DNA from: Baylisascaris procyonis
Taxonomy: Eukaryota; Nematoda; Chromadorea; Rhabditida; Ascarididae
NCBI GenBank assembly: GCA_037389465.1
Contig: JAZARR010000175.1
Span: 1 to 64,000, forward strand
Length of the DNA stretch: 64,000 nt
Reading direction: 5' to 3'
Part shown: positions 39,401 through 50,233 of the stretch, piece after piece
Numbering within the stretch: the first letter of the stretch is position 1
How the letters are laid out: each line of letters starts with the position of its first letter
Position numbers and translations under genes: made by a program
Notes under the pieces: model-generated
What the model was told of the DNA's origin: nothing
Database searches by the model: none
The model's input: only the letters and a program-made list of their open reading frames with translations

Positions 39401-40202
39401 CTGGATAGGGATTAGGATTTAAAACAGTCATATCCTGACAACAAAGTTTGTAAAGATGAATCTGTGCCAGAAGTAGCAGCAACATTCAGAAAAAGAATTT
39501 CAACGAATGCATTGCTCTTAGCGACAAACACAAATAATCCGATAGACAACACAAGCACTTTTTTTAGTGAAAACACCATCAATATGTGGTTTTATATAGT
39601 TGTTGAATATTCCAACCAGAATTTTTACAGAAAATAACCATCAACAAAAAACAAAAAAGCCAAACAACTTGAATATAAAATAACCACTCGGAAGTATATT
39701 ATGCATTGATTAAAAATATGCTACTGTGGATAGAAGGTGCATGAAAATCGAAACAAAAATGCATTTGAATTGTAATTAAATTTTAAAGACCCCCTGGCTT
39801 ATTATTTATGAGTGGAGAAATGAAAACAATCCGTAAACGTTTAGCTCTCATCCGTACTACGCTCAAACGAATGATGTGCTCAGCTAAACATGTTGGTAAC
39901 ACTTAAAGTGAACATCGAATGTGCGATTAATGAACGGCATTATTGATCACTTGTCATCTATAAAAGGATTAGAATCGGAATAACAGTTAGTTGTTATCCA
40001 TCGAATAGAAAATTTTTTTAGTAAAGAATTAATGAAAAAAAATTTGCATATGTGAGGAAATTTATATATTATTTCTGAATTAGATGAAATATTTTCATTT
40101 GAAATGAGAAATAAATAAGACTCACTTGACTTGTTGAGATGTTCCTTCAGAGAGTGGAGTTTGTGTAATCGGTTGAACGGTTGCCAATCCGCCCGCATTC
40201 AT
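30500..40202 (-). CDS. Gene 3: Gln/Ser/Pro-rich co-activator-like protein, possibly Mastermind homologue LAG-3/SEL-8 (10 exons)
   Basis: Exons: 40202-40126, 39242-39069, 37279-37078, 36173-35952, 34596-34366, 33839-33681, 33357-33210, 32390-32092, 31617-31404, 30591-30500. All ten join in phase with GT-AG borders, about 605 aa. Residues 39-100 are a long basic helical region (LELRARFAGSLEKMKVVAER, then LIKREREDQQKYHRRYMESA). The rest is low-complexity, rich in Gln, Ser, Pro and Met (SQQQQSQRS, RRQQQHQMMLSNQQIQMPHT), ending NQQMFATYQIHPQQSNVQG. A basic N-terminal helix plus a long Gln-rich tail is the plan of Mastermind proteins, which bind CSL and Notch-ICD in the nucleus. My alignment is by eye (ERE..Q...YHRR against ER...ALHQR of MAML1). 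Another transcriptional co-regulator is possible. The exon 5 donor is uncertain (34366 or 34438). The start is the first of two ATGs, M1 in MNAGGLATVQP. Confidence 0.8.
30866..30950. repeat. (TA)n microsatellite, 85 bp
   Basis: Pure TA run in the last intron of gene 3, between exons 9 and 10. Confidence 0.97.
34327..34365 (-). CDS. Alternative read-through end of gene 3 exon 5
   Basis: If the exon 5 donors at 34437 (GAG|GTACAA) and 34365 (CCG|GTTTGT) are not used, the frame stays coding-like through DQFGPVCAIDDVLKAYC and stops at 34329-34327. This would give a truncated protein of about 315 aa with the basic helix but without most of the Gln-rich tail. Confidence 0.35.
   Translation of the reverse strand, partial: VCAIDDVLKAYC
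36331..36413. repeat. Compound (CT)n(AT)n microsatellite
   Basis: About 20 bp of CT repeats run into about 63 bp of AT repeats, upstream of exon 4 of gene 3 in its intron. Confidence 0.95.
38470..38520 (+). repeat. Hairpin-family repeat, best hairpin copy
   Basis: AAAAGCGC (38477-38484) and GCGCTTTT (38507-38514) form a perfect 8-bp stem around ATATCGTGCC. It lies in the intron between exons 2 and 3 of gene 3. Confidence 0.65.
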
Positions 40203-40580
40203 TGGGCGACAAATGTGATGCTCGCAACAACAAAAAAAAAAACTGATTTCGTTTGTTGTCAGCCGCACACAAACGTCTGCTCGTGTCTGTCTCTATTTTC
40301 TATTGCACGCTGCTATATCGTTTCCAATAACAAACTGCACTTCTTTTTGTGTGAATTCGTTCGGGACGCCCCCGAAAAAAATACAGTGCACACTCCTCGA
40401 TGCTAAAAAAAGAAACGTCACTTTTTTTCGAATAGTTGTTCAGGCTAATTTCATATACGACGACGAATGGTGCAATTCACAAACCGCTATGTTATGTGCT
40501 AAATGGAGAGAGAAAATGAGAGAAAGAGAGGAAGAGAGAGAAGAAGAAAGGGGAAAACAGAGAGACGAGTGACTTATGGA
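40203..40580 (-). promoter_or_regulatory. 5' flank of gene 3 with polypyrimidine tract
   Basis: On the coding strand, 40572-40500 is almost pure C/T (TCTCTCTCTTCCTCTCTTTC), and a T10 run lies near 40245, about 40 nt upstream of the ATG. CT/GA-rich promoters are common in nematodes. The role is inferred from position only; no TATA box or SL acceptor can be assigned with confidence. Confidence 0.35.
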
Positions 40581-41190
40581 AGAGATGATAAATCGTTTAC
40601 AGATAATTTAAAGTGATATTAAATAATGAAAATATCACTTCAATAATGAAAAGCTGTTTTTTGAAAATCTATATTTTTTGAATTTTCGCTAAGCAATTTA
40701 CCAATAAAAAAAATTTTATTTGATGCTCTCATTGACATAGAATCATTCAATTTAAACAATCTCAAATGCAATAAAGAGAAATATAAAAATTATATAGAAA
40801 CCAAAAATATTAGTATTAACGAATCATAATCACAATATAACCGTCTTTAAAATATCAGAGAATGTTTCGAATGCATTATTTAATCAATAAATCAAAATCT
40901 ATTAATCGACGAGTGATGTTCAACAAATAAGAGGAGCACTGAATCGAGTTGTCACAACGATCATTGAAAACTGAGAACCCTCTAAGTGCTGATTACATCA
41001 TCAAATAACAATTATTTATAAATATTTAAATGCAATTAGTTAATACATCTATGGATTCGAAAAAATAATATAACTTTGAAGCATTATTTCCTCAATATCA
41101 CCTCAATTTTTCAATAATATAATGATTTAATTATATGATAAACAATTGAAATTAAAATAACTCAACGAGAAAGATCACAAGCTCAAAAAT

Positions 41191-41388
<198 letters not shown>

Positions 41389-43929
41389 CTCATTGCGGTT
41401 ATCGTAAGAGTTTATGGATTTGCTTACATTTGATAACGAATTGAATTTAGCCAAGTTTTTCACAGAAAACTTTGAAAAAATTTTAGCTCTTAATTTCTCG
41501 GAAGAACTTTTTTGAAAATTTTAAAAAATTTCTCGTTTTTTGATAACTCAATTATTTGAAGGGTGGAAAATTTCAAGAGTAACTGTAGTCTATATTAGAA
41601 AGAGGAGAATTCGGGAAATAAAAATAGAATAAGGCCAATGGAAAATTTATAAATTATTGATACTAGCAAATGAAATGGTATCGCCATTATTATATTCGTC
41701 TGAAATTTACATACTTCCAATTGTTTTTTAAGAAAAATCAATAAATATTATCAACATGGATTATAAATTATAATTACATGAGACAATGAAAGAAATCTGG
41801 GACGGGATAAATAGTTTAATAAACCGTATAAAAGCTAAATAAAGCATTGAAAATTGAATAATCGGCACAAAAAAATACATTTCATAAACGCAAAATAAAA
41901 TAAATTTCCAGCAAAAAGCATAGCTGAGCAAATTTAATAAAAAAAATCTTAGTCAAAATAAAAGTTTTCAGGCAAATCTTAGGTAGCAACTTCTTCGATT
42001 TGTCAGTGGTATTTCTTTCGAATAATTAAATTCTCGTTACAAATAGCGGAGTATTGTATCTCATCAATGATGGAAATATCCGAAATTATACAATTCCCTT
42101 TGTCATTTATGAAATATTTCAATCGTTTCACAATTCCATTTCAATACAATATGAAATATTTCATTTACGATAAGTAATTTCATTTCAATTAAATATAAAA
42201 TCGAAAAGATAAACAGTGATATGCGAGGAGAGCAATTGATGCGATGATTTTATTATAGTGGTGTTGAATGCGTTGCGGATATGCAAGTGGTTCGAGGGTT
42301 ACAGCACAATATTTTGCTTGAGGGTAATATTAGTACGCCATTAGAATGTCTACTATTGAGCGATCAAATAGATGAAAGGCGAGCAAATTGATCAGATATG
42401 CAATAAGGATCATGTTGTTTCTGAAATGCCTCAGGAAAAATTTCTTCACACTGTGAAATGCAGATCGATGACATCCAATATGCACCTATCGTAGCAACAA
42501 ATTTATACCTTTCCATCAGTATAACAAACAGTTTACAACATTTTCAAACGACAATATTAATGTCGGAAAAGTGGAATCGTTCTAAAATTTTTCAACATTC
42601 ATATACACAATAATTTTCTTCACTCTTCAATTAACCGATATTTAAGATTCATCAACTCTTTCAAAAGAATATTTCTAATTAAACAAATGAGTTATAATCT
42701 GAGTTAATAAACAAATATAGTTTGCTTAATTGATTGCATATATCAATGCAAATGATTCTTTTATCAAGAAAACAATCAACGTTTGGAATTCGCTTTCATC
42801 TCGATAGCATCAAAATATATGAATCAACGATTCTTTCACTATTTTCTTTTTATGTACTAATCTTAGTTTTCTTTCCTATATATATATATATATTTTTTTT
42901 TTGAAATCTATGCAGTTCGTTCATCCCGAAACGTTTGCATATACAGATATTTGGTCGATCGGCGGATATTCCACATATTCTTCTGATCTTAAAATATAGA
43001 TAATAGCTTTCGAGTAAGCTTTATCTAGGGAATAAGAAAAATAATATAGGTTGGCAATATAAATATTAGCAACAACACAAACTTGTTCGCATTATTATAA
43101 CAAAAAGGGCAAAGAAATTTGCGTAATATTTCTTCTATGCGAAGTGCACTTAAATATTTTTTCCAAGTAATTTTTAAATGTAAATTAATAGCGCGTAAGC
43201 AAATTAGCTTTATGCAAAAATTGAAAAATAAACGGTCACAATAATAGATCATAATATGCACCTATATAAAAGTACTTGCATAATAGTAAAAGATTCGACC
43301 AATCACGAACACATTTATTTATTTATTTATTCTCATTGATATTATCTATCCATGCAACTGCTTATTAAAAAGTGAAAGAATAGGAAATCATGGAAAATGT
43401 CCCAATTGATAATAGAATAAAGAGGAAGTACTCATAATAACAGCTGACGTAGAAACAAGAATGAAAATTGTCATAAGCGTCAAACAACAATTTGGTGCTC
43501 TCAACCATTCCTAAAAATGAACGAGAGGATTATTTGTTATTTAAAGAATGTTGAAGAGCATTAAGCCGGAAACAGAGAAACGAGTTAATCAATAAAGTAA
43601 TGCAAAGGACACAGCATAGCATGAGATAATCAGAATAAATAAGCTGCGAATATCAGAATTTAATGTTTTTTTTTTGTTTTTCGGAATTTTATGTAAAAAT
43701 TGAGAAATTTTTTACAAACAAATTTCAGTAACCTACCACTTGCATAATCTATTAAGAAAAAATAAGTAATTTGAACTAAAGAGAGAACAGAGATGCAAGA
43801 AGGGTCAAAACCTACAGAGTATAGTGGAAAGGGAAAGAATGAACGCATTCTATTGTGTGCAGATGAACGGTCGCTAGTGAACCTTGAGGCTACTTTTGCA
43901 CTTACAATGTTCTTGTTCAATAGGCATTT

Positions 43930-44019
43930 GCAAAGAACATATTGTGCAATGATGAGTAATAACATCCAAAAACAAGTGGAAATATCCGCCAGATAAATAG
44001 CACAATATGCGCTTTTTGC
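43930..44019. repeat. Inverted repeat with hairpin-family cores at both ends
   Basis: Left arm GCAAAGAACATATTGTGC (43930-43947). The right arm, read on the minus strand from 44019, is GCAAAAAGCGCATATTGTGC. The arms are separated by 52 bp, the structure expected of a small inverted-repeat (MITE-like) element. Confidence 0.65.
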
Positions 44020-44512
44020 AACCCCGTTTATTCGACCATTTCACAAATTGCCAACAAATAATAAAAAATATATATGCAATAGTGTAATTATATTTAGAGT
44101 AATCCGATCGCTCGTATAAATCTACATTAGAAACGTTTTCGCGACATGAACGCTAATGAAATGCGGCTCGACCAGTGCTAAATACGATCCGATCGGTTGC
44201 AAAATATACGCAAATTTTAGGCACTTTTAAGTTGATGAATGAAGTTGATAAATGTGGTCACCCAATAATAAAAATTATAGTAATCCACCTTCATAACCAG
44301 ATCACGTCGAGTTCATAACCACATCAAGCGAAAACTATACGAGAGAAAGATGAACAGACAAATGCAAAGTCATATAAGCAATTTTACCACAACGCACTCC
44401 TCAAAAGCAAGTTTAAAAAAGTAAACAAGTCCGACAGCAAGAACTACAAATTAACGCCAAACTATTTATTGCTGTAGACGTTTGCAACGAAGTTTAGAGT
44501 GGAATATATAAT

Positions 44513-44580
44513 GCAAGTATAATTATAACACAAATTTATTATAAATGCAGGTATAATTATAACACAAGTTTGTTATACTC
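44513..44580. repeat. 34-bp tandem duplication, slightly diverged
   Basis: Units 44513-44546 and 44547-44580 both carry GTATAATTATAACACAA and differ at a few bases. Confidence 0.9.
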
Positions 44581-45670
44581 CAAAGCTAGTGGAAAGCCAG
44601 TTCAAGTGGAAAACACTAGCTCTGAAATAAAATGACTGAAAAAAATGCCGATATTTGAAATGGTCGAGACGGATTGGATGTAATAAGGAATAAGCATAGT
44701 GGATATGCCCATAGGATGGTGACGATTTAATTCACTATGTATATGTAGGCGTGCGCAGATTGTTGTTGGCAGCGCAATAATTTCTGCACAACAGGCGAAC
44801 CAATCGACCACGCAATGCCCAACACACGATGCACATACACACACATCCCTACTCACTCATCACCACATCATCAAAACTCACGCACTATCGCCTCTCTTAT
44901 CTTGTTCAAGTTTTTTGATATAGTAAGACGAGGTACAGTAAGCTAATTACCGTATGAATTTCTTAAATGAACATTGAGTCAATAGGAATTGTTAGCGTTC
45001 ATAAAGAAATGAATATTCTACAAGATACGAACCCTCCAAGCATTTATTTTCTGACCATTTTTGACTATTATTTAGATTGAGATTAATCATTACACCTGTT
45101 GATCGGATGTAATCCTATATCATCAACAACTATGATTCGTCTGTTAAATTAACCGATAGAGAGAACATTACACTGCTCCTAGTGGTTCTATTGAAGAGGA
45201 TGACAAATAAATCAGTGTTATCAACGCTTCACGAATAATGACTAGATGAATCACAAAAATTTATTCCTTTATTAAAATCTAAATAGATACTAAATTCAAC
45301 GATTTGTAATTAATTCAAGCTGAAGTAGGTTACAGGTAATCTCTAACACGCAGAATTATTCAAGGTGTTTGTCAATAAGGTAACAATTTGAAGGGTTATA
45401 TAAGATTATGCCATTATTACTAGAAAATTGGCTGCAAAGTTGGATTGAATTCATTCGCCATTTGCAACGGAAATTCAGGTTTATTCCATTGACGCACTTC
45501 GATAAAAATTTCGAAAAGAATGCACATTGCACAATGATATTAAATATTGAGTGTGAATAGATCAGCAGTTTAGATAAAGTTGCATTCAGTACTCATTATA
45601 TCACTTCTTTACATGCTCTTTATTTGGTAAATTTTTTTGTGCACGGATACTATACAAAGGGCGCACATAT

Positions 45671-45720
45671 CCTGTATATGCAAGTACATATACCTACACA
45701 TGTACGTATGCATATACAGG
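45671..45720. repeat. 50-nt imperfect hairpin
   Basis: CCTGTATATGC (45671-45681) pairs perfectly with GCATATACAGG (45710-45720), and inside it GTACAT pairs with ATGTAC. The loop is about 10 nt. Longer than most chance hairpins, but AT-rich and unsupported as an RNA gene. Confidence 0.6.
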
Positions 45721-45791
45721 CAGTATGTACATAGATGCATATGTAATACATATATATCTGCATATACAAGAAGAATACATTTAGTGCAGTA

Positions 45792-46247
45792 TTAATAAAC
45801 AAAAAACGCGTGCAAAAGTTTCAACGAAGCATTAACATGTGAACGAAGAACGAGACACAAAAGAAATGTATACGAGAAAAACAACACTTGAGAAGGGGTA
45901 CTGTGATAGAGGGGAAAAGAAAAGATGATAGTGGACATATACAAAGCAATTGCAATCGTAAATCCAATGGAACAGATCGCGAGAACAGCAATAAATTTGA
46001 ATATAAACAAGTTTTTTTTTAAATTATCGTTACTAATATAACTAAAATTTGAATATAATCTATTCAGTTGGTATTTCAATAACAAAACGTTGGTGACAAC
46101 TGTAAGCGATTTCCAGAGATTGATAACCCCTTTTGCAAATATACGCCAAACAATTGTTTTGCAGAGTTCTTTAGGACGAGTATTCATGCTGTGAGAGTTG
46201 AATAAATACTTCGAGCAACCAAGGTGAACAAATCTATCTGCATGCAA
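45792..46247 (-). CDS. Long single-exon ORF with hydrophobic C-terminal half, unknown
   Basis: 151 codons from ATG without a stop, the longest frame not explained by a gene or array in this 31-33% GC DNA. The N-terminal half is basic (MNTRPKELCKTIVWRIFAKG). The C-terminal half has two or three possible membrane segments (LFIFKFIAVLAICSIGFTIA, then VLFFSYTFLLCLVL). No family is recognised. Phe/Leu/Ile-rich hydrophobic frames also arise by chance in AT-rich DNA, so this is weak. Confidence 0.25.
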   Translation of the reverse strand: MHADRFVHLGCSKYLFNSHSMNTRPKELCKTIVWRIFAKGVINLWKSLTVVTNVLLLKYQLNRLYSNFSYISNDNLKKNLFIFKFIAVLAICSIGFTIAIALYMSTIIFSFPLYHSTPSQVLFFSYTFLLCLVLRSHVNASLKLLHAFFVY

Positions 46248-46499
46248 TATACAAATGTCTGATTTAACTCTATATTTTTTGGGGGAAGGGTTAAAGGGCG
46301 GGGGAGGGGGGGGGAGCAGAGGGAGGATTCCTATAAACTATCGTTAAATCTTCTCTAAGCTCATGGTCTTTTTTTCAGCAAGCGTACCAAACTTCTGCAA
46401 TATTTGCTAAAATATGTTGCATATAATTTTGGAATCCTCCATCATAAAACTAAATATCCAGGGATTTAACTATACAAAGGAGTCGAGATTAATTATATG

Positions 46500-47040
46500 C
46501 AATATACGAATATGTTTATGCGTATATTAAAGAACACTTTCGAATCAACCATAACGCCGAGATTCCCTCATAGAGTCATCTTAATGAATAGTCATTCTGT
46601 TCATATTATGCATTTGTGGATAGGAAAGGGGGGAGGTGCTGGAAAGAAAATCAAATAAAATTTGAAACAGATATGGGAAGACGCCAGTTTTGAGATTATA
46701 AATCAAAGGAGTTTACAGTATTTTGAAGAGCACGAGGGTTTTCAACATTTTTACGGTTATTCACGTGTAATTTTAGGCCGTAAGTTTAAAGCCAAATGGT
46801 TATACTAGGCAGTAAACGGTCTCGCAAATAATTCATCTATAACAAAAACAGAAGTGATCCAAGGATACCGCCTGACGGCATTCCAAGGTGAATTTTAAAT
46901 TGAGTGGAGGTGATGATTCCACCCTCACTCAGAAGCTTATGCTCGTCTGGAATGCCTCAATCAATTTTAAAAATTTCCCAAGACATCCTAGGACCAAATT
47001 TCCGCAATAGAATACACAGCAGAACGGAATCAAAGACTTT
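46500..47040 (-). mobile_element. Decayed CR1-type LINE reverse transcriptase
   Basis: Minus-strand translation in order: KVFDSVLLCILLRKFG (47040 on; the AFDSV block of RT), GMPSGGILGSLLFLL-stop-MNYL (46884 on; corresponds to GVPQGS.LGPLLFLLYINDL), LQNTVNSFDL-stop-SQNWRLP (about 46730-46685; the LQ..I..L..WS..W.L block), and GNLGVMVDSKVFF (about 46565-46527; the DLGV.vD block). Spacing and order are those of CR1/Jockey-type non-LTR elements. At least three stops, frame changes and no recognisable FADD motif mean it is inactive. A (TA)n array starts 11 bp upstream of KVFDSV. Confidence 0.75.
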
Positions 47041-47045
47041 AAATA

Positions 47046-47050
<5 letters not shown>

Positions 47051-47096
<46 letters not shown>
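47051..47096. repeat. (TA)n microsatellite at the edge of the LINE fragment
   Basis: 46-bp TA run directly upstream (minus sense) of the KVFDSV block. It separates it from a second possible LINE piece at 47105-47260. Confidence 0.95.
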
Positions 47097-47100
<4 letters not shown>

Positions 47101-47104
47101 ATCT

Positions 47105-47260
47105 TATCTAAGGAAGATTGTTGTAAGATGAAAAGCGTAATTGCGAAAGAGCGTATCAAAGCATGTAAACGTTTGCCGACGATGTTTATCATCAAAGAAG
47201 TGATATGTGCTGTGAGAGGTCAAAAGCAAAAGTTGATTTTTAGTATCTATCGCCCTCTTC
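47105..47260 (-). mobile_element. Possible second LINE fragment (C-terminal RT region)
   Basis: Minus-strand reading HITSLMINIVGKRLHALIRS followed by FAITLF resembles the block after DLGV in CR1 elements (..HI..I..IV.KA..RL..L.RSF). Its order relative to the KVFDSV block is wrong for one element, so it would be a separate truncated copy or a rearrangement. Short and diverged. Confidence 0.3.
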
Positions 47261-48597
47261 AAAGTCACAAATAAACGACCAATGAAGGAATGGTTTCGAG
47301 GTGAGTGCAAATTGGAAGAAAAAGGAAAACATTTTTCGAACAAAAATAAAAATCTTTGAACAAATAAACCAAAAACACACCGAACCTCTATTTGATATGT
47401 CAGCGACAGGTTGTTTACATATGAAAAAGGATCAATTCGCTAACAATAGCCGAATATGATGGACAATGTCTAGGCTGCGATGATTGAAAGCTGGAACTGC
47501 CAGTTGAAAAAGTGAATTCCAATTGTTTTCAGAAAGTTGAAACCGTTCTATGTTGTGCTCGTTACGTCTCACTTAAGTGCCTCAATAATAGTTTAAAGAA
47601 AAAAGTGAAATAAAACCAACTCATCTTCTAATTAAGTGTAAAAACTTCATTGCACATACACATTGTGTATCTCTAAATTTGAAATATCATTACAAATATT
47701 CCCCCCTTCCTTAAAAAATCTTCATATATTAAACAATAAAACTATCCATTGAGTGTAACATGCAAATGAGCCAGTATCAACTTTCTTTGAATCACAAATA
47801 ACGGTGAAACTATTCAACATATTATCACCAACCCATTTCTCAGCAAGGCCCACTTTGGCGGTTCAAAAAAAGAGTTTTTTTCACAACTTTTTCCAAGCAT
47901 TTTTCATCGGTTGTCCTCATCCATCTTCCCAATTTTTCTCGCGCGAAATATGGTATTTTATTAAGCGACAATTCAGCAAGGTAAACCTCAAATTCATTTC
48001 TGCTCTCTGGTCTACATATTAACAGATGAATAACTTAACAAAGGAGCTGCAATATGATGTATAGCAATAATTACTGAGTAATTATTAAAGTAATATGTCT
48101 AAAAATGTTCGTGATCCATAAAAAAATCACCCAAGGGTTTACCTGTCGATGGAACCGATATAACAGCCAATAGCTTATTCAAAATATGGAAACTGTTTTC
48201 ACAATATCTATGCCTTAAACATAGTGCAACGCGCACTTCAAATGAGCGGAAATTCCTTTAAAAAATAGTTCCAATTAAAGAAAAAACATATATTCTAACC
48301 TATCTGGCCTTAGCCATATAACTCAAATAGCAATTGATCGAGATGAAATCTGCTAGCCGAGCAAATATGTAAAAAAAAAATTAGGAAAGAGAATTGATTT
48401 CACCGTATAAATAAATATAGGAATCTATATAGAATAAAGTAAATTTGATATAGTGATTGTAATAATACTGTAATTGTAATAATTAATAATATCGTTTTAG
48501 GCGAATGTGAAAAAAAAGCAAAGGAATGAATAAATAAAATAAAACACAACGCAAATTTATTGTGTATTGAAATAAAGAAACAACGACTGCAGTTGCC

Positions 48598-48852
48598 TAG
48601 TTGGAATTGTTAATGGAAGTGCAAAATGAGCTTAAACATATGATGTCGCTGCATAGATATACAGACAAAGATATGATCATTAAACGACAACAATCACTCA
48701 CTGCAGTCATTGGTAATAGGTGTCAAAGCATGGAACTGAATGTTTTATATGCGTCATCGCTCATTCAATGTTCATCAACAACAAAATCATCAACATATCA
48801 ATATCGCGACATTGAATGTATCAATGAGATATTTACTTTACTCTGTCAATAA
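48598..48852 (+). CDS. Candidate terminal exon, unknown
   Basis: After a TGCCTAG acceptor the plus strand reads LELLMEVQNELKHMMSLHRY, then TDKDMIIKRQQSLTAVIGNR for 84 residues to a stop. Glu/Gln/Lys/Met/His content and codon use look like real protein, probably helical. No upstream exon was found in reach. Confidence 0.3.
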
Positions 48853-49026
48853 ATCTTCAACAAAATAATTGAAAATTCTGTAAAGGATATCCTAATGCTT
48901 ATGATAGTAGAAATGAAGAAGAAGAAGAGAGGGATCGAATGGGTTTCGGGAGAGGAAAGGAGAGCAATATATGAGGCAAAAACTATGGAAATGTTTGACT
49001 AGAATTGGCTAATTTACATTTTTTTT

Positions 49027-49180
49027 TTATAAAAGAAAAGGTGAGACGGGTGACGTCGCTGGTGCCAAATTTTTAGGGACGAATCGTTCCCCGTCGTGGC
49101 TATCACTTCCTCTAGCAATGGTCCCAAAACTCAACGAATAATTGAAACTACAAAAGATGCACCATGTCTTCACCTTCAAC
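49027..49180 (-). CDS. Candidate terminal exon, unknown
   Basis: After a TTTTGTAG acceptor near 49152 the minus strand reads FNYSLSFGTIARGSDSHDGE, continuing RFVPKNLAPATSPVSPFLL, then stop. Composition is more balanced than the flanks. It could pair with the exon-like ORF at 49708-49935 on the same strand, but the phase of such a join is uncertain. Confidence 0.25.
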
Positions 49181-49707
49181 GCTGAAGTGATAAGATGAAA
49201 AATATGATTTAATTGATCAATATTGGGGTCTATAGGGTATAGATTTGATTCTTGAAAAGTTAAAAAAATCAAAACAGAAATACATTTAATATCATCGATG
49301 TGATCGCCTTATATTTTATTAGTTATAACTGCACACTACAGTCTATCGAATACGCCTCTGCGATATGACTGCATTATAAAACATCGTTGCATTATAAGCA
49401 TCAATTAACGCAACTGTTCGTAATAAAAACTTTACTTGCAGTATTATTCAATAAAATGCAAATAATATGAACAATACGTATGCCGTGTACAGTATGCATA
49501 GAAATATAACGACAAATTGTATCTCCTCTTTCATGAGAAAACTATATGAAATTGTAATTGATGAATTTCCTTGAGAAAGTTAAGAATTATGTCACTGAGG
49601 ATGAGGAAACATTCAATTTTCTTTGTTAATACCAATAAAGATTAATTAAAGTGCTCATGCAGCCTTTCCACTATGGTTTAAACCTCTCCACTGAGCAAAC
49701 GGCCGTT

Positions 49708-49935
49708 TCATTTTCCATTCATTGATTGCTTCAATTGATCGATTTCATAAACGTTTGAAAGTTTCATAAATAGATAAGTTGAACCATTTTGGCCGGTCGA
49801 GTTATACGCATCCAAACTCCGCTCTCCGGGATTTGGTAGCGTTGATTTCGGAGTTCGGATGGGTGCCATGGGAATATACAAAAATTTCATTTCCACGATC
49901 CCAGTATTTCCTTGTTTTTTAAGGTATCGAATCAA
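49708..49935 (-). CDS. Candidate exon or small ORF, unknown
   Basis: Minus strand: MAPIRTPKSTLPNPGERSLD, then AYNSTGQNGSTYLFMKLSNV.., starting at an ATG in TCCCATGG context near 49870 and ending NGK-stop. GC is about 45% in the first half. A donor AAC|GTTTAT would keep residues up to KLSN. No family is recognised. Confidence 0.3.
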   Translation of the reverse strand: MIRYLKKQGNTGIVEMKFLYIPMAPIRTPKSTLPNPGERSLDAYNSTGQNGSTYLFMKLSNVYEIDQLKQSMNGK

Positions 49936-50215
49936 ATTTCTGAGAAATCTTTTCCGGTCTCATCCTATTATCACCTTTGAATAATAGCATGGATCGTCTA
50001 GCTGCAAAATATTTAGGCGGTAAATATTTGCCGTCTAGCTGTAAAATAAAGAAGTGAGGTTTTTGCAGTACAACAGCTCATCAATGCGATCGTCAAATCA
50101 AAACTCAAAGAAATAACGAAACGATTGCCTCACTAAAACTTTCTCGAAGATAACAACAACCTATAAAGTCATCCATGAATGTATTTGTCTAACTTATAAG
50201 CGGATCATGCAGCAC

Positions 50216-50233
50216 AATTTGCATATGCAAATT
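50216..50233. repeat. 18-bp perfect palindrome AATTTGCATATGCAAATT
   Basis: Contains the same 16-bp palindrome as 29965-29980. A shorter TTGCATATGCAA is at 61967-61978. Confidence 0.95.
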
